A stretch of DNA of 64,000 nt from Metabacillus crassostreae (GCF_016908395.1 NZ_JAFBDU010000013.1:1-64000), one strand, 5' to 3'. Numbered from the stretch's first letter, positions 17,268 to 33,714 are shown. Notes: generated by a model from the letters alone, not told the origin. Made by a program: numbers and translations.

Positions 17268-18082
17268 AGCTCATTCACCAACCCTTCCTCAGTAAGATGA
17301 TGATTTTGTAAAGAAACACCAGCTTCTTTTAATTTTCTACTTAAAAGGAACGGAAAAGGAAGATCAAGACCAATATCAACTAGCTGCTGATCAAGCAGAA
17401 ATACCTCATCTGGAGTACCCTCAGCAAATTTTTTCCCAGCATTCATTACAATCATTCTATCAGCTTTAGAAGCTTCCTCAAGATCATGTGTAATGGAGAT
17501 GACAGTTAAAATACCTTGTTTATTAAGCTCACGAACAGTTTGAATAACCTCCGCCCTACCAACAGGATCTAACATAGATGTTGCCTCATCCAGTATTATC
17601 ACATCAGGCTGAACAGCGATAACACCAGCTATAGCCACACGCTGCTTTTGGCCACCTGAAAGATGGTGTGGTTCATGTTCAAGGAACTCCTCCATTTTAA
17701 CCTTTTTAGTAGCCCATTCAATTCTTCTAATCATTTCATCTCGATCAATACCATTATTCTCAAGACCAAATGCGACATCATCTCTAACAGTTGCACCAAC
17801 AAACTGATTATCAGGATTTTGAAATACCATTCCAACATGCTTTCTGATATCCCAGATTGACTCTGATGACAATTCTATCCCACATACACGCACAGATCCC
17901 TGATTGGGAAGATATAGACCGTTTATTATCCGTGCTAATGTGGATTTACCAGATCCATTATGACCAACAATTGCTAGCCATTCACCTTTATGAACCTCAA
18001 TTGATACTTGATCTAATGCAGGATCAGCTTCTTGATCATAATGAAAGGTTATATTCTCCACATTAATGATTGTTTCCTTCAC
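17243..18082 (-). CDS. ecfA1: ECF transporter ATPase EcfA1
   Basis: An ABC ATPase of 279 residues with Walker A GHNGSGKST, signature LSGGQKQR, Walker B VIILDEATSMLD and switch His in ITHDLEE. It is the first gene of the energising module. The start ATG at 18082 gives the family N-terminus (IINVENITFHYD). It is separated from rplQ by about 520 bp and the rplQ terminator, so it must have its own promoter, which I could not place with confidence. Confidence 0.96.
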   Translation of the reverse strand: MKETIINVENITFHYDQEADPALDQVSIEVHKGEWLAIVGHNGSGKSTLARIINGLYLPNQGSVRVCGIELSSESIWDIRKHVGMVFQNPDNQFVGATVRDDVAFGLENNGIDRDEMIRRIEWATKKVKMEEFLEHEPHHLSGGQKQRVAIAGVIAVQPDVIILDEATSMLDPVGRAEVIQTVRELNKQGILTVISITHDLEEASKADRMIVMNAGKKFAEGTPDEVFLLDQQLVDIGLDLPFPFLLSRKLKEAGVSLQNHHLTEEGLVNELWTLLSKT

Positions 18083-18549
18083 AGCTCGTCTCTCCTCGTC
18101 TCTAAACCCATGCTTATCGTTGTATAGATTTATGGGTTTTGTTACACGTTTTTCTAGTTTTTCACACTATTTACTCTGTAGTTTACGAATGAAATTTTTA
18201 AGCCCATTTTCCGAAAGATTGTTACAAATTAACCTTAAGAAACTTCTAGAAACAGTAATTATTGAGTTAAAGATCCTAATCATTGAAGAAAAGATACCAT
18301 TAAAGATGTTTCCTAAAGATTCTTAAAAGCAACAAAGTTCATAAAAGCAGCCATTATTATAGAAGAATAAATAAGATAATAGAATGATTCTATTATATAG
18401 GAGTTTACCGCATCATGATCTAGTAACATATTACTTCAAGCTCTTAAGCAACAAGGCTAATAATAGCAGTACTTTATAAGATTTATCTATAAATTGCCTA
18501 AAAGTATACTAAGTTTAAAACCATGATGTGACATAGAAATTAAATCTAT
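18083..18549. other. gene-free region between ecfA1 and rplQ
   Basis: I see no supported gene here. A short plus-strand reading at 18189-18326 lacks a ribosome-binding site. The stretch 18499-18518 is a 20-nt sequence that recurs, inverted, at the opuD promoter (11080-11099) and contains TATACT. Two similar A-rich patches, AAGCAACAA..., occur near 18329 and 18448. Confidence 0.5.
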
Positions 18550-18592
18550 AAAAAAAGGGCATTGATCCAGTTCTGCAACTGTCACGCCCTTG
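18550..18592 (-). terminator. rplQ operon terminator
   Basis: On the minus strand AAGGGC...GCCCTT with an inner GTT/AAC pairing is followed by a run of seven T. It lies 13 nt beyond the rplQ stop and closes the alpha operon. Confidence 0.88.
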
Positions 18593-18604
18593 TAAAAGTA
18601 TATA

Positions 18605-19000
18605 TTAAACTAACTCAATGATTACCATTGGAGCACCGTCACCGCGACGAGGTCCAAGTTTCATGATACGAGTATAACCGCCTTGGCGATCTTCGTAACG
18701 TGGAGCGATATCACTGAAAAGCTTTTCTAAAGCATATTTCGGTTTTTCTTTTTCCTTACCTTCTGCAGTTGTAACAGCTACAACTTCAGCTACTTCATTA
18801 CGCACATAAGATGCTGCTTGACGGCGAGCATGAAGATCTCCACGCTTACCTAAAGTTATCATCTTTTCAACAGTTGAACGTAATTCTTTTGCACGAGCTT
18901 CTGTTGTTTCAATGCGCTCACTGATAATTAAATCAGTCGTTAAGTCACGAAGCATTGCTTTACGTTGAGCACTTGTACGACCTAATTTTCTGTATGACAT
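18605..19000 (-). CDS. rplQ: 50S ribosomal protein L17
   Basis: L17 of 131 residues, which lies near the exit tunnel of the large subunit. The ends are highly conserved ([20 protein letters not shown] and [21 protein letters not shown]). It is about eleven residues longer than the roughly 120-residue Bacillus form owing to an in-frame insertion around residues 74-88 ([14 protein letters not shown]), in a loop that is variable in the family. It is the last gene of the alpha operon, 106 nt after rpoA. Confidence 0.97.
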   Translation of the reverse strand: MSYRKLGRTSAQRKAMLRDLTTDLIISERIETTEARAKELRSTVEKMITLGKRGDLHARRQAASYVRNEVAEVVAVTTAEGKEKEKPKYALEKLFSDIAPRYEDRQGGYTRIMKLGPRRGDGAPMVIIELV

Positions 19001-19106
19001 GAGATGTCCCCTCCTTCGTTGTATAATGTATGTTTTTAGATAATGCTATTTTAACATATCTATCTATTATAACATACGAAAACGCTAGTTAATGTCTAAC
19101 TAGTCG

Positions 19107-19939
19107 TCAGTCGTCTTTTCGAAGACCTAAACCTAGTTCTTCTAATTTTGCCTTAACTTCTTCAAGAGATTTACGACCTAAATTACGAACTTTCATCATA
19201 TCTTCTTCTGTTTTGTGAGCAAGCTCTTGTACTGTATTGATACCAGCACGTTTTAAACAGTTGTAAGAACGAACCGATAGGTCTAATTCTTCAATCGTCA
19301 TCTCAAGAACTTTTTCTTTTTGATCTTCTTCCTTCTCGACCATTATTTCTGCATTTTGAGCTTCATCAGTTAGCCCTACAAAAATGTTAAGGTGTTCAGT
19401 CAGAATCTTTGAACCAAGAGCGATTGCTTCTTTAGGCCCTGTACTACCATCTGTCCAAACGTCTAACGTTAACTTATCATAGTTAGCGACTTGACCTACA
19501 CGAGTTTTCTCAACTTGGTAAGAAACTCGAGCAACTGGAGTGAAGATCGAATCAATTGGAATCACACCAATAGGTTGGTCTTCTCTTTTGTTGGAAACAG
19601 CTGGAGTGTACCCACGTCCGCGCTTAGCTGTAAGTCTCATTCTAAAGCTAGCGTCAGATGCAAGTGTAGCAATTTTAAGATTCGGATTAAGAATCTCTAC
19701 ATCACTATCATGAGTAATATCTGAAGCAGTTACATTTCCTTCACCTTGAACATCAATTTCAAGCGTCTTTTCTTCATCTGAATAGATTTTAAGAGCAAGC
19801 TTTTTAATGTTTAAGATAATCGAAGTAACATCTTCAACAACACCTTCGATCGTTGAAAACTCATGAAGTACGCCATCTATTTGGATTGATGTTACAGCGG
19901 CACCACCGTTTCGATTTTTGGTTTTTCAATTTCTATCAT
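19107..19939 (-). pseudogene. rpoA: RNA polymerase alpha subunit, disrupted by a 5' internal deletion
   Basis: The gene starts correctly at 19939 (ribosome-binding site [18 protein letters not shown]), then hits a stop four codons later. In another frame the alpha sequence resumes at [18 protein letters not shown] and continues without interruption to the intact C-terminal domain and the end LGLGLRKDD. Compared with B. subtilis RpoA (314 residues), about 37 residues plus one base (about 112 nt) are missing. They include the ERGYGTTLGNSLRRILL segment used for alpha dimerisation and contact with beta. Alpha is essential, so this is probably an assembly or sequencing deletion, or a mixed template, rather than true loss. 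The surrounding operon is intact. Confidence 0.9.
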
Positions 19940-20074
19940 CTATAAACCCTCCTTCAAAACGTCGAAACCCCGGCTAGACATAGAGTTTGATTAAGAGTCT
20001 AACCGAAATTCCCCATTCAAAAGTTCCCGAATGTGCACAACAACTAAGTGATTCTGCTAGAACTTATATACTGT

Positions 20075-20103
20075 ATCATAACCCATTATTGACAGGGATA
20101 CAA
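20075..20103 (-). promoter_or_regulatory. internal promoter before rpoA
   Basis: On the minus strand TTGTAT, 17 nt, TATGAT lies in the 180-nt rpsK-rpoA gap. The leader that follows contains a stem pairing GGTTAGAC with GTCTAGCC. It would allow rpoA-rplQ expression apart from the upstream ribosomal genes. Confidence 0.5.
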
Positions 20104-20119
20104 AATCTATACAGAAAAT

Positions 20120-20515
<396 letters not shown>

Positions 20516-20532
20516 CTAACCTCCCTTTTTAA

Positions 20533-20913
<381 letters not shown>

Positions 20914-20920
20914 TTATAGA

Positions 20921-21049
<129 letters not shown>

Positions 21050-21069
21050 TTAGTAGTACGGAGTGCTAA

Positions 21070-21288
21070 TTATTTAAAACGGTACGTAATTCTGCCACGA
21101 GTTAAATCATATGGAGATAATTCTACCGTAACTTTGTCTCCAGGTAAAATACGGATGAAATGCATACGTATCTTTCCAGATACATGTGCTAAAACTGTAT
21201 GACCGTTCTCTAGTTCTACTTTAAACATTGCATTTGGTAATGTTTCAATAACAGTTCCTTCTACTTCAATTACATCGTCTTTCGCCAT
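21070..21288 (-). CDS. infA: translation initiation factor IF-1
   Basis: IF-1 of 72 residues, a single OB-fold that covers the ribosomal A site during initiation. The sequence [20 protein letters not shown] and the end [12 protein letters not shown] are typical. Its ribosome-binding site (AAGGGAG) lies within the 3' end of the decayed KOW-domain gene upstream. rpmJ follows after 35 nt. Confidence 0.98.
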   Translation of the reverse strand: MAKDDVIEVEGTVIETLPNAMFKVELENGHTVLAHVSGKIRMHFIRILPGDKVTVELSPYDLTRGRITYRFK

Positions 21289-21299
21289 TGAACTGTTCT

Positions 21300-21590
21300 C
21301 CCTTCATCAAATCAGTAACTTGCTCATAGACAAACTTAAGAGATAAATTCCTAATTGTCACACGACCTGCTTACATTATACTGTTCTGAACTTCCGGAGA
21401 TACGCTATAAAAGAATTCTTGATGATGAACATCTTTCTAATTGGAGATCTTTATATTACTTTTCTCCATCAGCTATTAACGAATTCCTTATCAATCTGGC
21501 GTATACTTCTTAGCTAACCCAATAATATGCTAGACACAAGCTGTAACACACCTGGAATCGAAATTCGGTTCGTTTAAGCAATGTCACCTT
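21300..21590 (-). pseudogene. decayed KOW-domain RNA-binding protein gene between map and infA
   Basis: Many Bacillus carry a roughly 90-100-residue KOW-domain protein here. The minus strand preserves pieces of it in shifting frames: IADGEK, a stop, YKDLQLERC; then DVHHQEFFYSVSPEVQNSIM, a stop, AGRVT; then [15 protein letters not shown] just before infA. I count several in-frame stops and at least two frame changes, so it is a true ruin rather than a single reading error. The family function is unclear; it resembles ribosomal-protein-like KOW proteins. Assignment rests on remembered Bacillus sequences at this position. Confidence 0.7.
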
Positions 21591-21593
21591 CAT

Positions 21594-23050
<1,457 letters not shown>

Positions 23051-24343
23051 TTATTTTATAAAGCCTTTATAATGACGTTTCACTAGCTGACTTTCAAGCT
23101 GTTTCATTGTCTCAAGAGCAACCCCTACTACAATTAGCAAACTTGTTCCACCAATCTGTGCAGATTGAGGAAGATCAGCAAACTTAATAAAGAAAACAGG
23201 AAGAACAGCTATAGCTGCTAAGAAAAGAGAACCAACAAAAGTTAAACGATATAATACCTTTGTAACATATTCTTGAGTGCTCTTACCTGGACGAATACCA
23301 GGAATATAGCCACCTTGTTTCTTCAAGTTTTCTGCCATTTGTTCAGGGTTCACTTGAACAAATGTATAGAAGTATGTGAAAGCAATAATTAATGCAACAT
23401 AGATTACCATACCAATAGGCTGTGTGTAATCAAATGTTTTAGATATCCATTCAGTTACATCGTTAGGACCGAAAAATGCTGCAATGGTTGGTGGTGTAAT
23501 GATAAAAGATACTGCAAAGATTACAGGAATTACACCAGCTGGATTCACCTTAAGTGGTAAATGAGTCGTGTGACCCCCACCCATATTATTTCCTCCAGAA
23601 CCTTTTGCATATTGAATCGGAATTTTACGAAGTGCTTGTTGAATAAATATAACACCGACAACAACAGCTAAAATTGCCAATACTAAAATGACAACTGTTA
23701 TGATACGTAAGAACAATTGATCACCAGCATCTTCAAACTGTTGTGCATAAATTTGGTTAACAGTTGAAGGAATACTAGCAACGATCCCAGCAAAGATGAT
23801 AATAGAAATACCATTTCCAACACCTTTAGAAGTGATTTGTTCTCCTAACCACATTAAAAATGCTGTACCAGCTGTTAATACAATCGCAATTAGCAAGTAT
23901 GTTCCTACACCAGGATTCTCGATTAACATTCCACCTGATTGAGTATTAAACCCATAAGACATACCTAACGCTTGGATAAAACCTAATATTATTGTAAAGT
24001 ATCTTGTAAATTGAGCGAGCTTACGACGCCCAACATCACCTTGTTTTGACCATTCAGTGAACTTCGGTACAACATCCATCTGCAAGAGTTGAATGATGAT
24101 CGAAGCTGTAATGTAAGGCATTATACCCATCGCAAGAATTGAGAAGTTATATAATGCTCCACCACCGAAAGTATTTAGAATTCCGAACACATTTAGTTCA
24201 TCCTGAGCCTTTAAAACGTCAGCATTGACATTAGGAACAGGAATGAAAGTACCGATACGAAATACTATTAACATTAAAAGGGTGAATATGATCTTACTTC
24301 TAATATCACCCACGCGCATAAAATTGGAGATTGTTTTAAACAT
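23051..24343 (-). CDS. secY: preprotein translocase subunit SecY
   Basis: The channel subunit of the Sec translocase, 430 residues with ten membrane helices. The N-terminal helix ([19 protein letters not shown]), the plug region and the C-terminal QLVKRHYKGFIK are typical. It works with SecE (50931-51113 in this window) and SecG. Its ATG overlaps the stop of rplO by one base (TAATG), indicating coupled translation. Confidence 0.98.
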   Translation of the reverse strand: MFKTISNFMRVGDIRSKIIFTLLMLIVFRIGTFIPVPNVNADVLKAQDELNVFGILNTFGGGALYNFSILAMGIMPYITASIIIQLLQMDVVPKFTEWSKQGDVGRRKLAQFTRYFTIILGFIQALGMSYGFNTQSGGMLIENPGVGTYLLIAIVLTAGTAFLMWLGEQITSKGVGNGISIIIFAGIVASIPSTVNQIYAQQFEDAGDQLFLRIITVVILVLAILAVVVGVIFIQQALRKIPIQYAKGSGGNNMGGGHTTHLPLKVNPAGVIPVIFAVSFIITPPTIAAFFGPNDVTEWISKTFDYTQPIGMVIYVALIIAFTYFYTFVQVNPEQMAENLKKQGGYIPGIRPGKSTQEYVTKVLYRLTFVGSLFLAAIAVLPVFFIKFADLPQSAQIGGTSLLIVVGVALETMKQLESQLVKRHYKGFIK

Positions 24344-24783
24344 TAGATCACCTCAACTGAACCGCCAGCAGTTTCAATTGCTTCTTTAGCAGAAGCAGAG
24401 AACTTGTTAGCTTTTACAGTAAGTTTTCTCTCTAATTGACCATTACCTAGGATTTTCACACCAGATTTTACATTGCTAACAACACCTGTTTCAAGTAAAA
24501 GTTCTGGAGTAACCTCAGTACCATCTTCAAAACGATTAAGAGTCTCAAGGTTAACAATTGCAAAGTCCTTGCGGTTAATGTTCGTAAAACCACGTTTAGG
24601 TAAGCGTTGGAATAAAGGAGTTTGACCACCTTCGAATCCAGGACGAACTCCACCACCAGAACGAGCATTTTGTCCTTTATGACCTTTACCAGCTGTCTTA
24701 CCATTACCAGAACCAATACCACGACCAACACGGTTACGTGTTTTACGAGATCCTTCTGCAGGTTTCAACTCATGAAGTTTCAT
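24343..24783 (-). CDS. rplO: 50S ribosomal protein L15
   Basis: L15 of 146 residues. The glycine- and arginine-rich N-terminal extension ([20 protein letters not shown]) threads into 23S rRNA, and the C-terminal globular domain follows. It sits between rpmD and secY in the spc operon. Confidence 0.98.
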   Translation of the reverse strand: MKLHELKPAEGSRKTRNRVGRGIGSGNGKTAGKGHKGQNARSGGGVRPGFEGGQTPLFQRLPKRGFTNINRKDFAIVNLETLNRFEDGTEVTPELLLETGVVSNVKSGVKILGNGQLERKLTVKANKFSASAKEAIETAGGSVEVI

Positions 24784-24814
24784 CGGGACACCTCCTTATA
24801 TATTGATGTTTCTT

Positions 24815-24997
24815 TTATTGTTCTTTAACTGTAACTAAGTGAGCAACTTTATTAATCATACCGCGAATCGCAGGATTATCTTCTTGAACTACAGTTTGGT
24901 GTAACTTTTTTAGTCCAAGTGTTTTAACAGTAACTCGTTGATCTTCAGGACGACCAATCACACTGCGAGTGAGGGTAATTTCTAACTTATTCGCCAT
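24815..24997 (-). CDS. rpmD: 50S ribosomal protein L30
   Basis: L30 of 60 residues, the short bacterial form. [20 protein letters not shown] and the motif [20 protein letters not shown] are characteristic. It lies 12 nt after rpsE. Confidence 0.98.
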   Translation of the reverse strand: MANKLEITLTRSVIGRPEDQRVTVKTLGLKKLHQTVVQEDNPAIRGMINKVAHLVTVKEQ

Positions 24998-25009
24998 CTT
25001 GTTCCCTCC

Positions 25010-25513
<504 letters not shown>

Positions 25514-25533
25514 TTATGTCCCTCCTTTTGCGA

Positions 25534-25896
25534 TTAAAATTCAAGTCCAGCCTCGCGAGCAGCTTCAGCTAGAGCCTTAATACGACCATGATATAAGTAT
25601 CCACCGCGATCAAAAACGACAGATTTAACACCTTTTTCAATAGCACGTTTTGCTACTAATTCACCAATCTTTTGCGCTGCTTCAACATTGCTCTTAGAAT
25701 CAAGATTATAATCTTTTTCTAATGTAGAAGCACTTACTAGAGTAACTGAGTTAGTATCATCAATTACTTGAGCGTAAATGTGTTGGTTTGAACGATATAC
25801 GTTTAGACGTGGACGTGTTGTTGTACCAGTAAGTTTAGAACGAACACGAGCATGTCTTTTTTTACGTACAGCATTTTTATCAGCCTTAATAATCAT
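25534..25896 (-). CDS. rplR: 50S ribosomal protein L18
   Basis: L18 of 120 residues, which carries 5S rRNA into the large subunit together with L5. The basic start ([20 protein letters not shown]) and the ending [18 protein letters not shown] are conserved. It is in the spc operon between rplF and rpsE. Confidence 0.98.
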   Translation of the reverse strand: MIIKADKNAVRKKRHARVRSKLTGTTTRPRLNVYRSNQHIYAQVIDDTNSVTLVSASTLEKDYNLDSKSNVEAAQKIGELVAKRAIEKGVKSVVFDRGGYLYHGRIKALAEAAREAGLEF

Positions 25897-25929
25897 TTAG
25901 GTCACTCCTTTCTTATCATCTAAGCGATA

Positions 25930-26469
25930 TTACTTCGCAGTTTTACCCTCTTTACGACGAACTTTTTCGCCTTCATAGCGAATACCTTTACCTTTGTAAG
26001 GCTCTGGTGGACGAACGTCACGGATATTTGCAGCAATAGCACCTACGCGTTCTTTATCAGTACCTTTAACAAGTACTTTTGTTTGTGTTGGTACTTCAAT
26101 TTCGATACCAGTTTCTGGTGTGATCTCAACAGGGTGAGAGTAACCAACGTTAAGAATTAATTTATCGCCAGATTTAGAAGCACGGTAACCGACACCGATT
26201 AGCTCTAATCCTCTTTCAAATCCTTTAGAAACGCCTTCTACCATGTTACCTAGTAAGCTACGAGTAGTACCGTGAAGAGCACGGTGTTCTTTCGCATCTG
26301 AAGGACGAGATACTGTTAAAATATTCTCTTCGATAGAGATTTTCATATCAGGGTTGAATGTACGAGTTAATTCCCCTTTAGCACCTTTAACCGTTACTGT
26401 GTTATCTTCAGCGATATCAATAGTAACACCAGCAGGGATTTCAAGTAGTTTTTTACCAATACGAGACAT
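25930..26469 (-). CDS. rplF: 50S ribosomal protein L6
   Basis: L6 of 179 residues made of two similar alpha/beta domains, located near the factor-binding site. [17 protein letters not shown] opens it and the signature [14 protein letters not shown] is present near the C-terminus. Its usual neighbours rpsH and rplR flank it. Confidence 0.98.
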   Translation of the reverse strand: MSRIGKKLLEIPAGVTIDIAEDNTVTVKGAKGELTRTFNPDMKISIEENILTVSRPSDAKEHRALHGTTRSLLGNMVEGVSKGFERGLELIGVGYRASKSGDKLILNVGYSHPVEITPETGIEIEVPTQTKVLVKGTDKERVGAIAANIRDVRPPEPYKGKGIRYEGEKVRRKEGKTAK

Positions 26470-26498
26470 TCATTACACCTCCATTCATTTTGAACTTT

Positions 26499-27132
<634 letters not shown>

Positions 27133-27139
27133 TTAGCGA

Positions 27140-27679
27140 TTATTTTTGAAACGGCATTCCGAACTGAGTTAATAGTTCACGTGCTTCTTCATCAGTATTC
27201 GCAGTTGTAACAATAACGATATCCATACCACGAACTTTGTTTACTTTATCATAATCAATCTCAGGGAAGATTAATTGCTCTTTAACACCTAATGTGTAGT
27301 TACCGCGACCGTCAAATGATTTCTTTGATACTCCACGGAAATCACGTACACGTGGTAATGAAACAGCGATTAACTTATCTAAGAATTGGTACATACGCTC
27401 ACCGCGTAATGTAACTTTTGCACCGATTGGCATACCTTCACGAAGACGGAAACCAGCGATAGATTTTTTTGCTTTAGTAACAACTGGTTTTTGTCCAGTG
27501 ATTTGAGTTAACTCTTCAACAGCAACATCTAATGATTTAGAGTTTGAAACTGCATCACCAACACCCATGTTGATTACGATTTTTTCTAATTTAGGAGCTT
27601 GCATTACTGATTTGTAAGAAAACTTTTTCACTAATGCAGGCGTAATTTCATTTTGATACTTTTCTTTAAGGCGGTTCAT
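27140..27679 (-). CDS. rplE: 50S ribosomal protein L5
   Basis: L5 of 179 residues, which binds 5S rRNA and contacts P-site tRNA and S13. The conserved stretches [11 protein letters not shown] and [19 protein letters not shown] are present. It lies between rplX and rpsN in the spc operon. Confidence 0.98.
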   Translation of the reverse strand: MNRLKEKYQNEITPALVKKFSYKSVMQAPKLEKIVINMGVGDAVSNSKSLDVAVEELTQITGQKPVVTKAKKSIAGFRLREGMPIGAKVTLRGERMYQFLDKLIAVSLPRVRDFRGVSKKSFDGRGNYTLGVKEQLIFPEIDYDKVNKVRGMDIVIVTTANTDEEARELLTQFGMPFQK

Positions 27680-27703
27680 ACAAATACCTCCCTTCCTGAT
27701 TTA

Positions 27704-28015
27704 CTATTTATCTAAAGTTTCACCAGATTTTTTAGCTACACGTACCTTTTTACCGTCTACCACTTTAGAACCAACACGAGTCGGTTCACCTGATTTTGGA
27801 TCAAGTGGCATAACATTTGATACATGGATAGGTGCCTCTTGGCTTAAGATTCCACCTTGTGGATTAGCTTGAGAAGGTTTAGAGTGTTTTTTTACTATAT
27901 TAATACCTTCTACAAGTACACGATCTTTTTTAGGATAAGAAGCAAGTATTACACCTTGTTTTCCTTTATCCTTACCAGAGATAACCATTACTTTATCACC
28001 TTTTTTGACATGCAT
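27704..28015 (-). CDS. rplX: 50S ribosomal protein L24
   Basis: L24 of 103 residues, an assembly initiator. Its N-terminal KOW motif ([20 protein letters not shown]) binds the 5' end of 23S rRNA. It follows rplN after 35 nt. Confidence 0.98.
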   Translation of the reverse strand: MHVKKGDKVMVISGKDKGKQGVILASYPKKDRVLVEGINIVKKHSKPSQANPQGGILSQEAPIHVSNVMPLDPKSGEPTRVGSKVVDGKKVRVAKKSGETLDK

Positions 28016-28050
28016 CCTGTCGCACCTCCTTAGTAACGCAATAATATTTA

Positions 28051-28419
<369 letters not shown>

Positions 28420-28458
28420 TTATGTTACCTCCCTTCGGAATTAACTATCCGAACAAAA

Positions 28459-28722
28459 TTAAATGATAATAGCTTCTTCAACGATTTCTACTAGACGGAA
28501 ACGCTTAGTAGCTGATAATGGACGAGTTTCCATTACTCTTACGATATCACCAGTTTTTGCTTGGTTGTTTTCATCATGTGCTTTGAATTTTTTAGAGTAT
28601 TTTACACGTTTGCCGTATAGTGAGTGTGTTTTATAAGTTTCTACAAGAACTGTAATTGTCTTATCCATTTTGTCAGAAACAACACGACCAGTATACACTT
28701 TACGTTGGTTACGATCACTCAT
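28459..28722 (-). CDS. rpsQ: 30S ribosomal protein S17
   Basis: S17 of 87 residues, an OB-fold primary 16S binder. The motif [17 protein letters not shown] and the basic loop [14 protein letters not shown] are conserved. It follows rpmC after 20 nt. Confidence 0.98.
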   Translation of the reverse strand: MSDRNQRKVYTGRVVSDKMDKTITVLVETYKTHSLYGKRVKYSKKFKAHDENNQAKTGDIVRVMETRPLSATKRFRLVEIVEEAIII

Positions 28723-28742
28723 TCGGTAAACCTCCTCTCTTA

Positions 28743-30028
<1,286 letters not shown>

Positions 30029-30031
30029 AGT

Positions 30032-30376
30032 TTATCCCTCCTTCTTTTCTGTTAAGATGATTGTGATGTGACTTGTGCGTTTGTTAATTGCACTTGCACG
30101 ACCCATAGCACGTGGGCGGAAACGTTTAAGAGTTGGACCTTCATTAGCAAAAGCTTCAGTTACAACTAAGCTATTAATGTCCATTTCATAGTTATGCTCA
30201 GCGTTTGCCACTGCAGATTTTAAAACTTTCTCTATGATTGGAGAAGCAGCCTTTGGCGTATGTGTTAAAATCGCTACTGCTTCGCCTACTTGCTTACCTC
30301 GAATAAGATCTAAAACTAAACGAGCTTTACGAGGAGCAATGCGTACTGTTCTTGCGACAGCTTTAGATTGTTGCAT
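30032..30376 (-). CDS. rplV: 50S ribosomal protein L22
   Basis: L22 of 114 residues, whose long beta hairpin lines the peptide exit tunnel. The hairpin region [20 protein letters not shown] appears wild type, without the deletions seen in macrolide-resistant mutants. It lies between rpsS and rpsC. Confidence 0.98.
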   Translation of the reverse strand: MQQSKAVARTVRIAPRKARLVLDLIRGKQVGEAVAILTHTPKAASPIIEKVLKSAVANAEHNYEMDINSLVVTEAFANEGPTLKRFRPRAMGRASAINKRTSHITIILTEKKEG

Positions 30377-30394
30377 GTAATATGCCTCCTCTCA

Positions 30395-30673
30395 TTAACG
30401 TCTTGTTTTTTTATCGTCATTTGCATGACCTTTGTACGTACGTGTAGGTGCAAACTCACCAAGTTTGTGTCCTACCATGTCCTCAGTTACATATACAGGA
30501 ACATGTTTACGACCATCATAAACTGCAATTGTATGACCAATGAATTGTGGGAAAATTGTAGAACGACGAGACCAAGTTTTAATTACTTGCTTCTTTTCAG
30601 TTTCATTCAATTTTTCAACTTTGCTTATTAAATGTTCATCCACGAATGGTCCTTTTTTTAAGCTACGGCCCAT
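30395..30673 (-). CDS. rpsS: 30S ribosomal protein S19
   Basis: S19 of 92 residues, in the head of the small subunit together with S13. [20 protein letters not shown] and [15 protein letters not shown] are characteristic. It follows rplB after 57 nt. Confidence 0.98.
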   Translation of the reverse strand: MGRSLKKGPFVDEHLISKVEKLNETEKKQVIKTWSRRSTIFPQFIGHTIAVYDGRKHVPVYVTEDMVGHKLGEFAPTRTYKGHANDDKKTRR

Positions 30674-30730
30674 GATTGTACCTCCCTTCGCGATCGTGCT
30701 ACGGTTCGAATGAACCGTAGTTCAACCACG

Positions 30731-31579
<849 letters not shown>

Positions 31580-31589
31580 CTATTAGAAT

Positions 31590-31877
31590 TTATACTTCAA
31601 ATAATTCGATTTCTTTGCTATCCGCAGCAAGCTTAATGATTGCTTTGCGTCGACGGTTAGTTAAACCGCTGTAACGACCTACACGTTTAAATTTACCTTT
31701 ATAGTTCATGATGTTAACTTTTTCAACTTTCACACCAAAGATCGATTCGATCGCATCTTTAACTTCAGTTTTATTAGCTCTAACATCTACTTCAAAAGTA
31801 TATTTTTTCTCAGTCATAAGATCAGTTGAACGTTCAGTGATAACGGGGCGCTTAATAATATCACGAGGATCTTTCAT
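31590..31877 (-). CDS. rplW: 50S ribosomal protein L23
   Basis: L23 of 95 residues, at the exit-tunnel mouth, where trigger factor and SRP dock. It opens [18 protein letters not shown]. Its ATG overlaps the rplD stop by one base, so the two are translationally coupled. Confidence 0.98.
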   Translation of the reverse strand: MKDPRDIIKRPVITERSTDLMTEKKYTFEVDVRANKTEVKDAIESIFGVKVEKVNIMNYKGKFKRVGRYSGLTNRRRKAIIKLAADSKEIELFEV

Positions 31878-32500
31878 TACGCAAGCACCTCCTCTACTTT
31901 TTGCACTGCAGCTTTCGTCATAATAAGCTTATCATGGTTAAGTACATCAAGAACATTTACACCTTCTGCAGTTACTACTGTTACTCCAGGGATGTTACGT
32001 GCTGATAATGCAACATTTTCGTTATTGTCAGCTGTTACGATTAATGCTTTCTTCTCTACAGAAAGTCCTTTTAATACTGAAGACATTTCTTTAGTTTTAG
32101 GTGCATTAAGCGCTAAGTCCTCTAATACAACGATACTGTTGTCAATTACTTTAGATGATAAAGCAGATTTAATCGCTAAGCGGCGAACTTTTTTAGGTAA
32201 TTTATATGCATATGAACGTGGAGTTGGTCCGAATACGATACCACCACCGCGCCATTGTGGCGAACGGATTGATCCTTGACGAGCACGACCAGTTCCTTTT
32301 TGACGCCAAGGTTTGCGTCCTCCGCCTGCTACTTCAGAACGTCCTTTTACTTTATGAGTTCCTTGACGTAAGGAAGCTCTTTGCATGATAACCGCATCAA
32401 ATAATACATGCTGATTAGGTTCGATACCAAATACAGAATCATTAAGTTCGATTTCTCCAACGTTTGATCCAGCTTGGTTTAATAATGCTACTTTAGGCAT
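31877..32500 (-). CDS. rplD: 50S ribosomal protein L4
   Basis: L4 of 207 residues, with a long loop ([20 protein letters not shown] region) that reaches the exit tunnel. In E. coli L4 represses the S10 operon; the leader before rpsJ here matches the Bacillus L4-leader family, so similar control is plausible. It overlaps rplW by one base. Confidence 0.98.
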   Translation of the reverse strand: MPKVALLNQAGSNVGEIELNDSVFGIEPNQHVLFDAVIMQRASLRQGTHKVKGRSEVAGGGRKPWRQKGTGRARQGSIRSPQWRGGGIVFGPTPRSYAYKLPKKVRRLAIKSALSSKVIDNSIVVLEDLALNAPKTKEMSSVLKGLSVEKKALIVTADNNENVALSARNIPGVTVVTAEGVNVLDVLNHDKLIMTKAAVQKVEEVLA

Positions 32501-32527
32501 TACCCAATTCCTCCTTTCCTACTGAAA

Positions 32528-33157
32528 TTATTTAGATTTTACTGCACTTTTCACAGTAATAAGAGCTTTTCTTGGTCCAGGTACATTACCTTTAATTAAT
32601 AATAGATTGCGTTCTGCATCTACTTTAACGATTTCTAAGTTTTGAACAGTAATACGTTCTCCACCCATACGACCTGGTAAAAGTTTGTTTTTAAATACAC
32701 GGTTTGGTGCTACAGGTCCCATTGAACCTGGACGACGATGGTAACGAGAACCATGAGACATAGGTCCGCGAGATTGGTTGTGGCGCTTGATAGAACCTTG
32801 GAAACCTTTCCCTTTAGATACTCCTGTTACATCGACTGTTTCACCAGCAGTGAATATATCAACTTTGACTTCTTGACCAACTTCGTATTGCTCTAAGCTA
32901 GCTTCACGAAGTTCTTTAACGAAGCGCTTAGGTGCAGTATTAGCTTTTGCTACGTGGCCTTTTTCTGGTTTGTTAGATAACTTCTCACGCTTGTCTTCAA
33001 ATCCTAATTGAACTGCTGTGTATCCATCAGTATCAACAGATTTCTTTTGAAGAACAACGTTTGGAGTAGCTTCGATTACAGTTACCGGAATTAGATCACC
33101 ATTCTCAGCAAATACTTGCGTCATACCAATTTTTCTTCCTAAGATTCCTTTGGTCAT
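32528..33157 (-). CDS. rplC: 50S ribosomal protein L3
   Basis: L3 of 209 residues, an early assembly protein with an extension near the peptidyl transferase centre. [20 protein letters not shown] and the loop GMGPGRMGG-like region ([13 protein letters not shown]) are conserved. It follows rpsJ in the S10 operon. Confidence 0.98.
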   Translation of the reverse strand: MTKGILGRKIGMTQVFAENGDLIPVTVIEATPNVVLQKKSVDTDGYTAVQLGFEDKREKLSNKPEKGHVAKANTAPKRFVKELREASLEQYEVGQEVKVDIFTAGETVDVTGVSKGKGFQGSIKRHNQSRGPMSHGSRYHRRPGSMGPVAPNRVFKNKLLPGRMGGERITVQNLEIVKVDAERNLLLIKGNVPGPRKALITVKSAVKSK

Positions 33158-33200
33158 GAGTCACACCTCCTATTAAAATTAATTAATTTATTTTTTAGAA

Positions 33201-33642
<442 letters not shown>

Positions 33643-33643
33643 T

Positions 33644-33672
33644 ATTATACAAAAAACTGATGTTATATGCAA
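33644..33672 (-). promoter_or_regulatory. S10 operon promoter, proximal (sigma-A)
   Basis: On the minus strand TTGCAT, 17 nt, perfect TATAAT, immediately before the L4 leader. Confidence 0.8.
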
Positions 33673-33714
33673 GAGCTAATTAATAAATTATTAATATTCT
33701 TGAGCACTTTTACT

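Noticed and set aside
18189-18326. Plus-strand frame of 45 residues (MKFLSPFSERLL...) between ecfA1 and rplQ
   Set aside because: No ribosome-binding site or promoter, and antisense to the likely ecfA1 leader.
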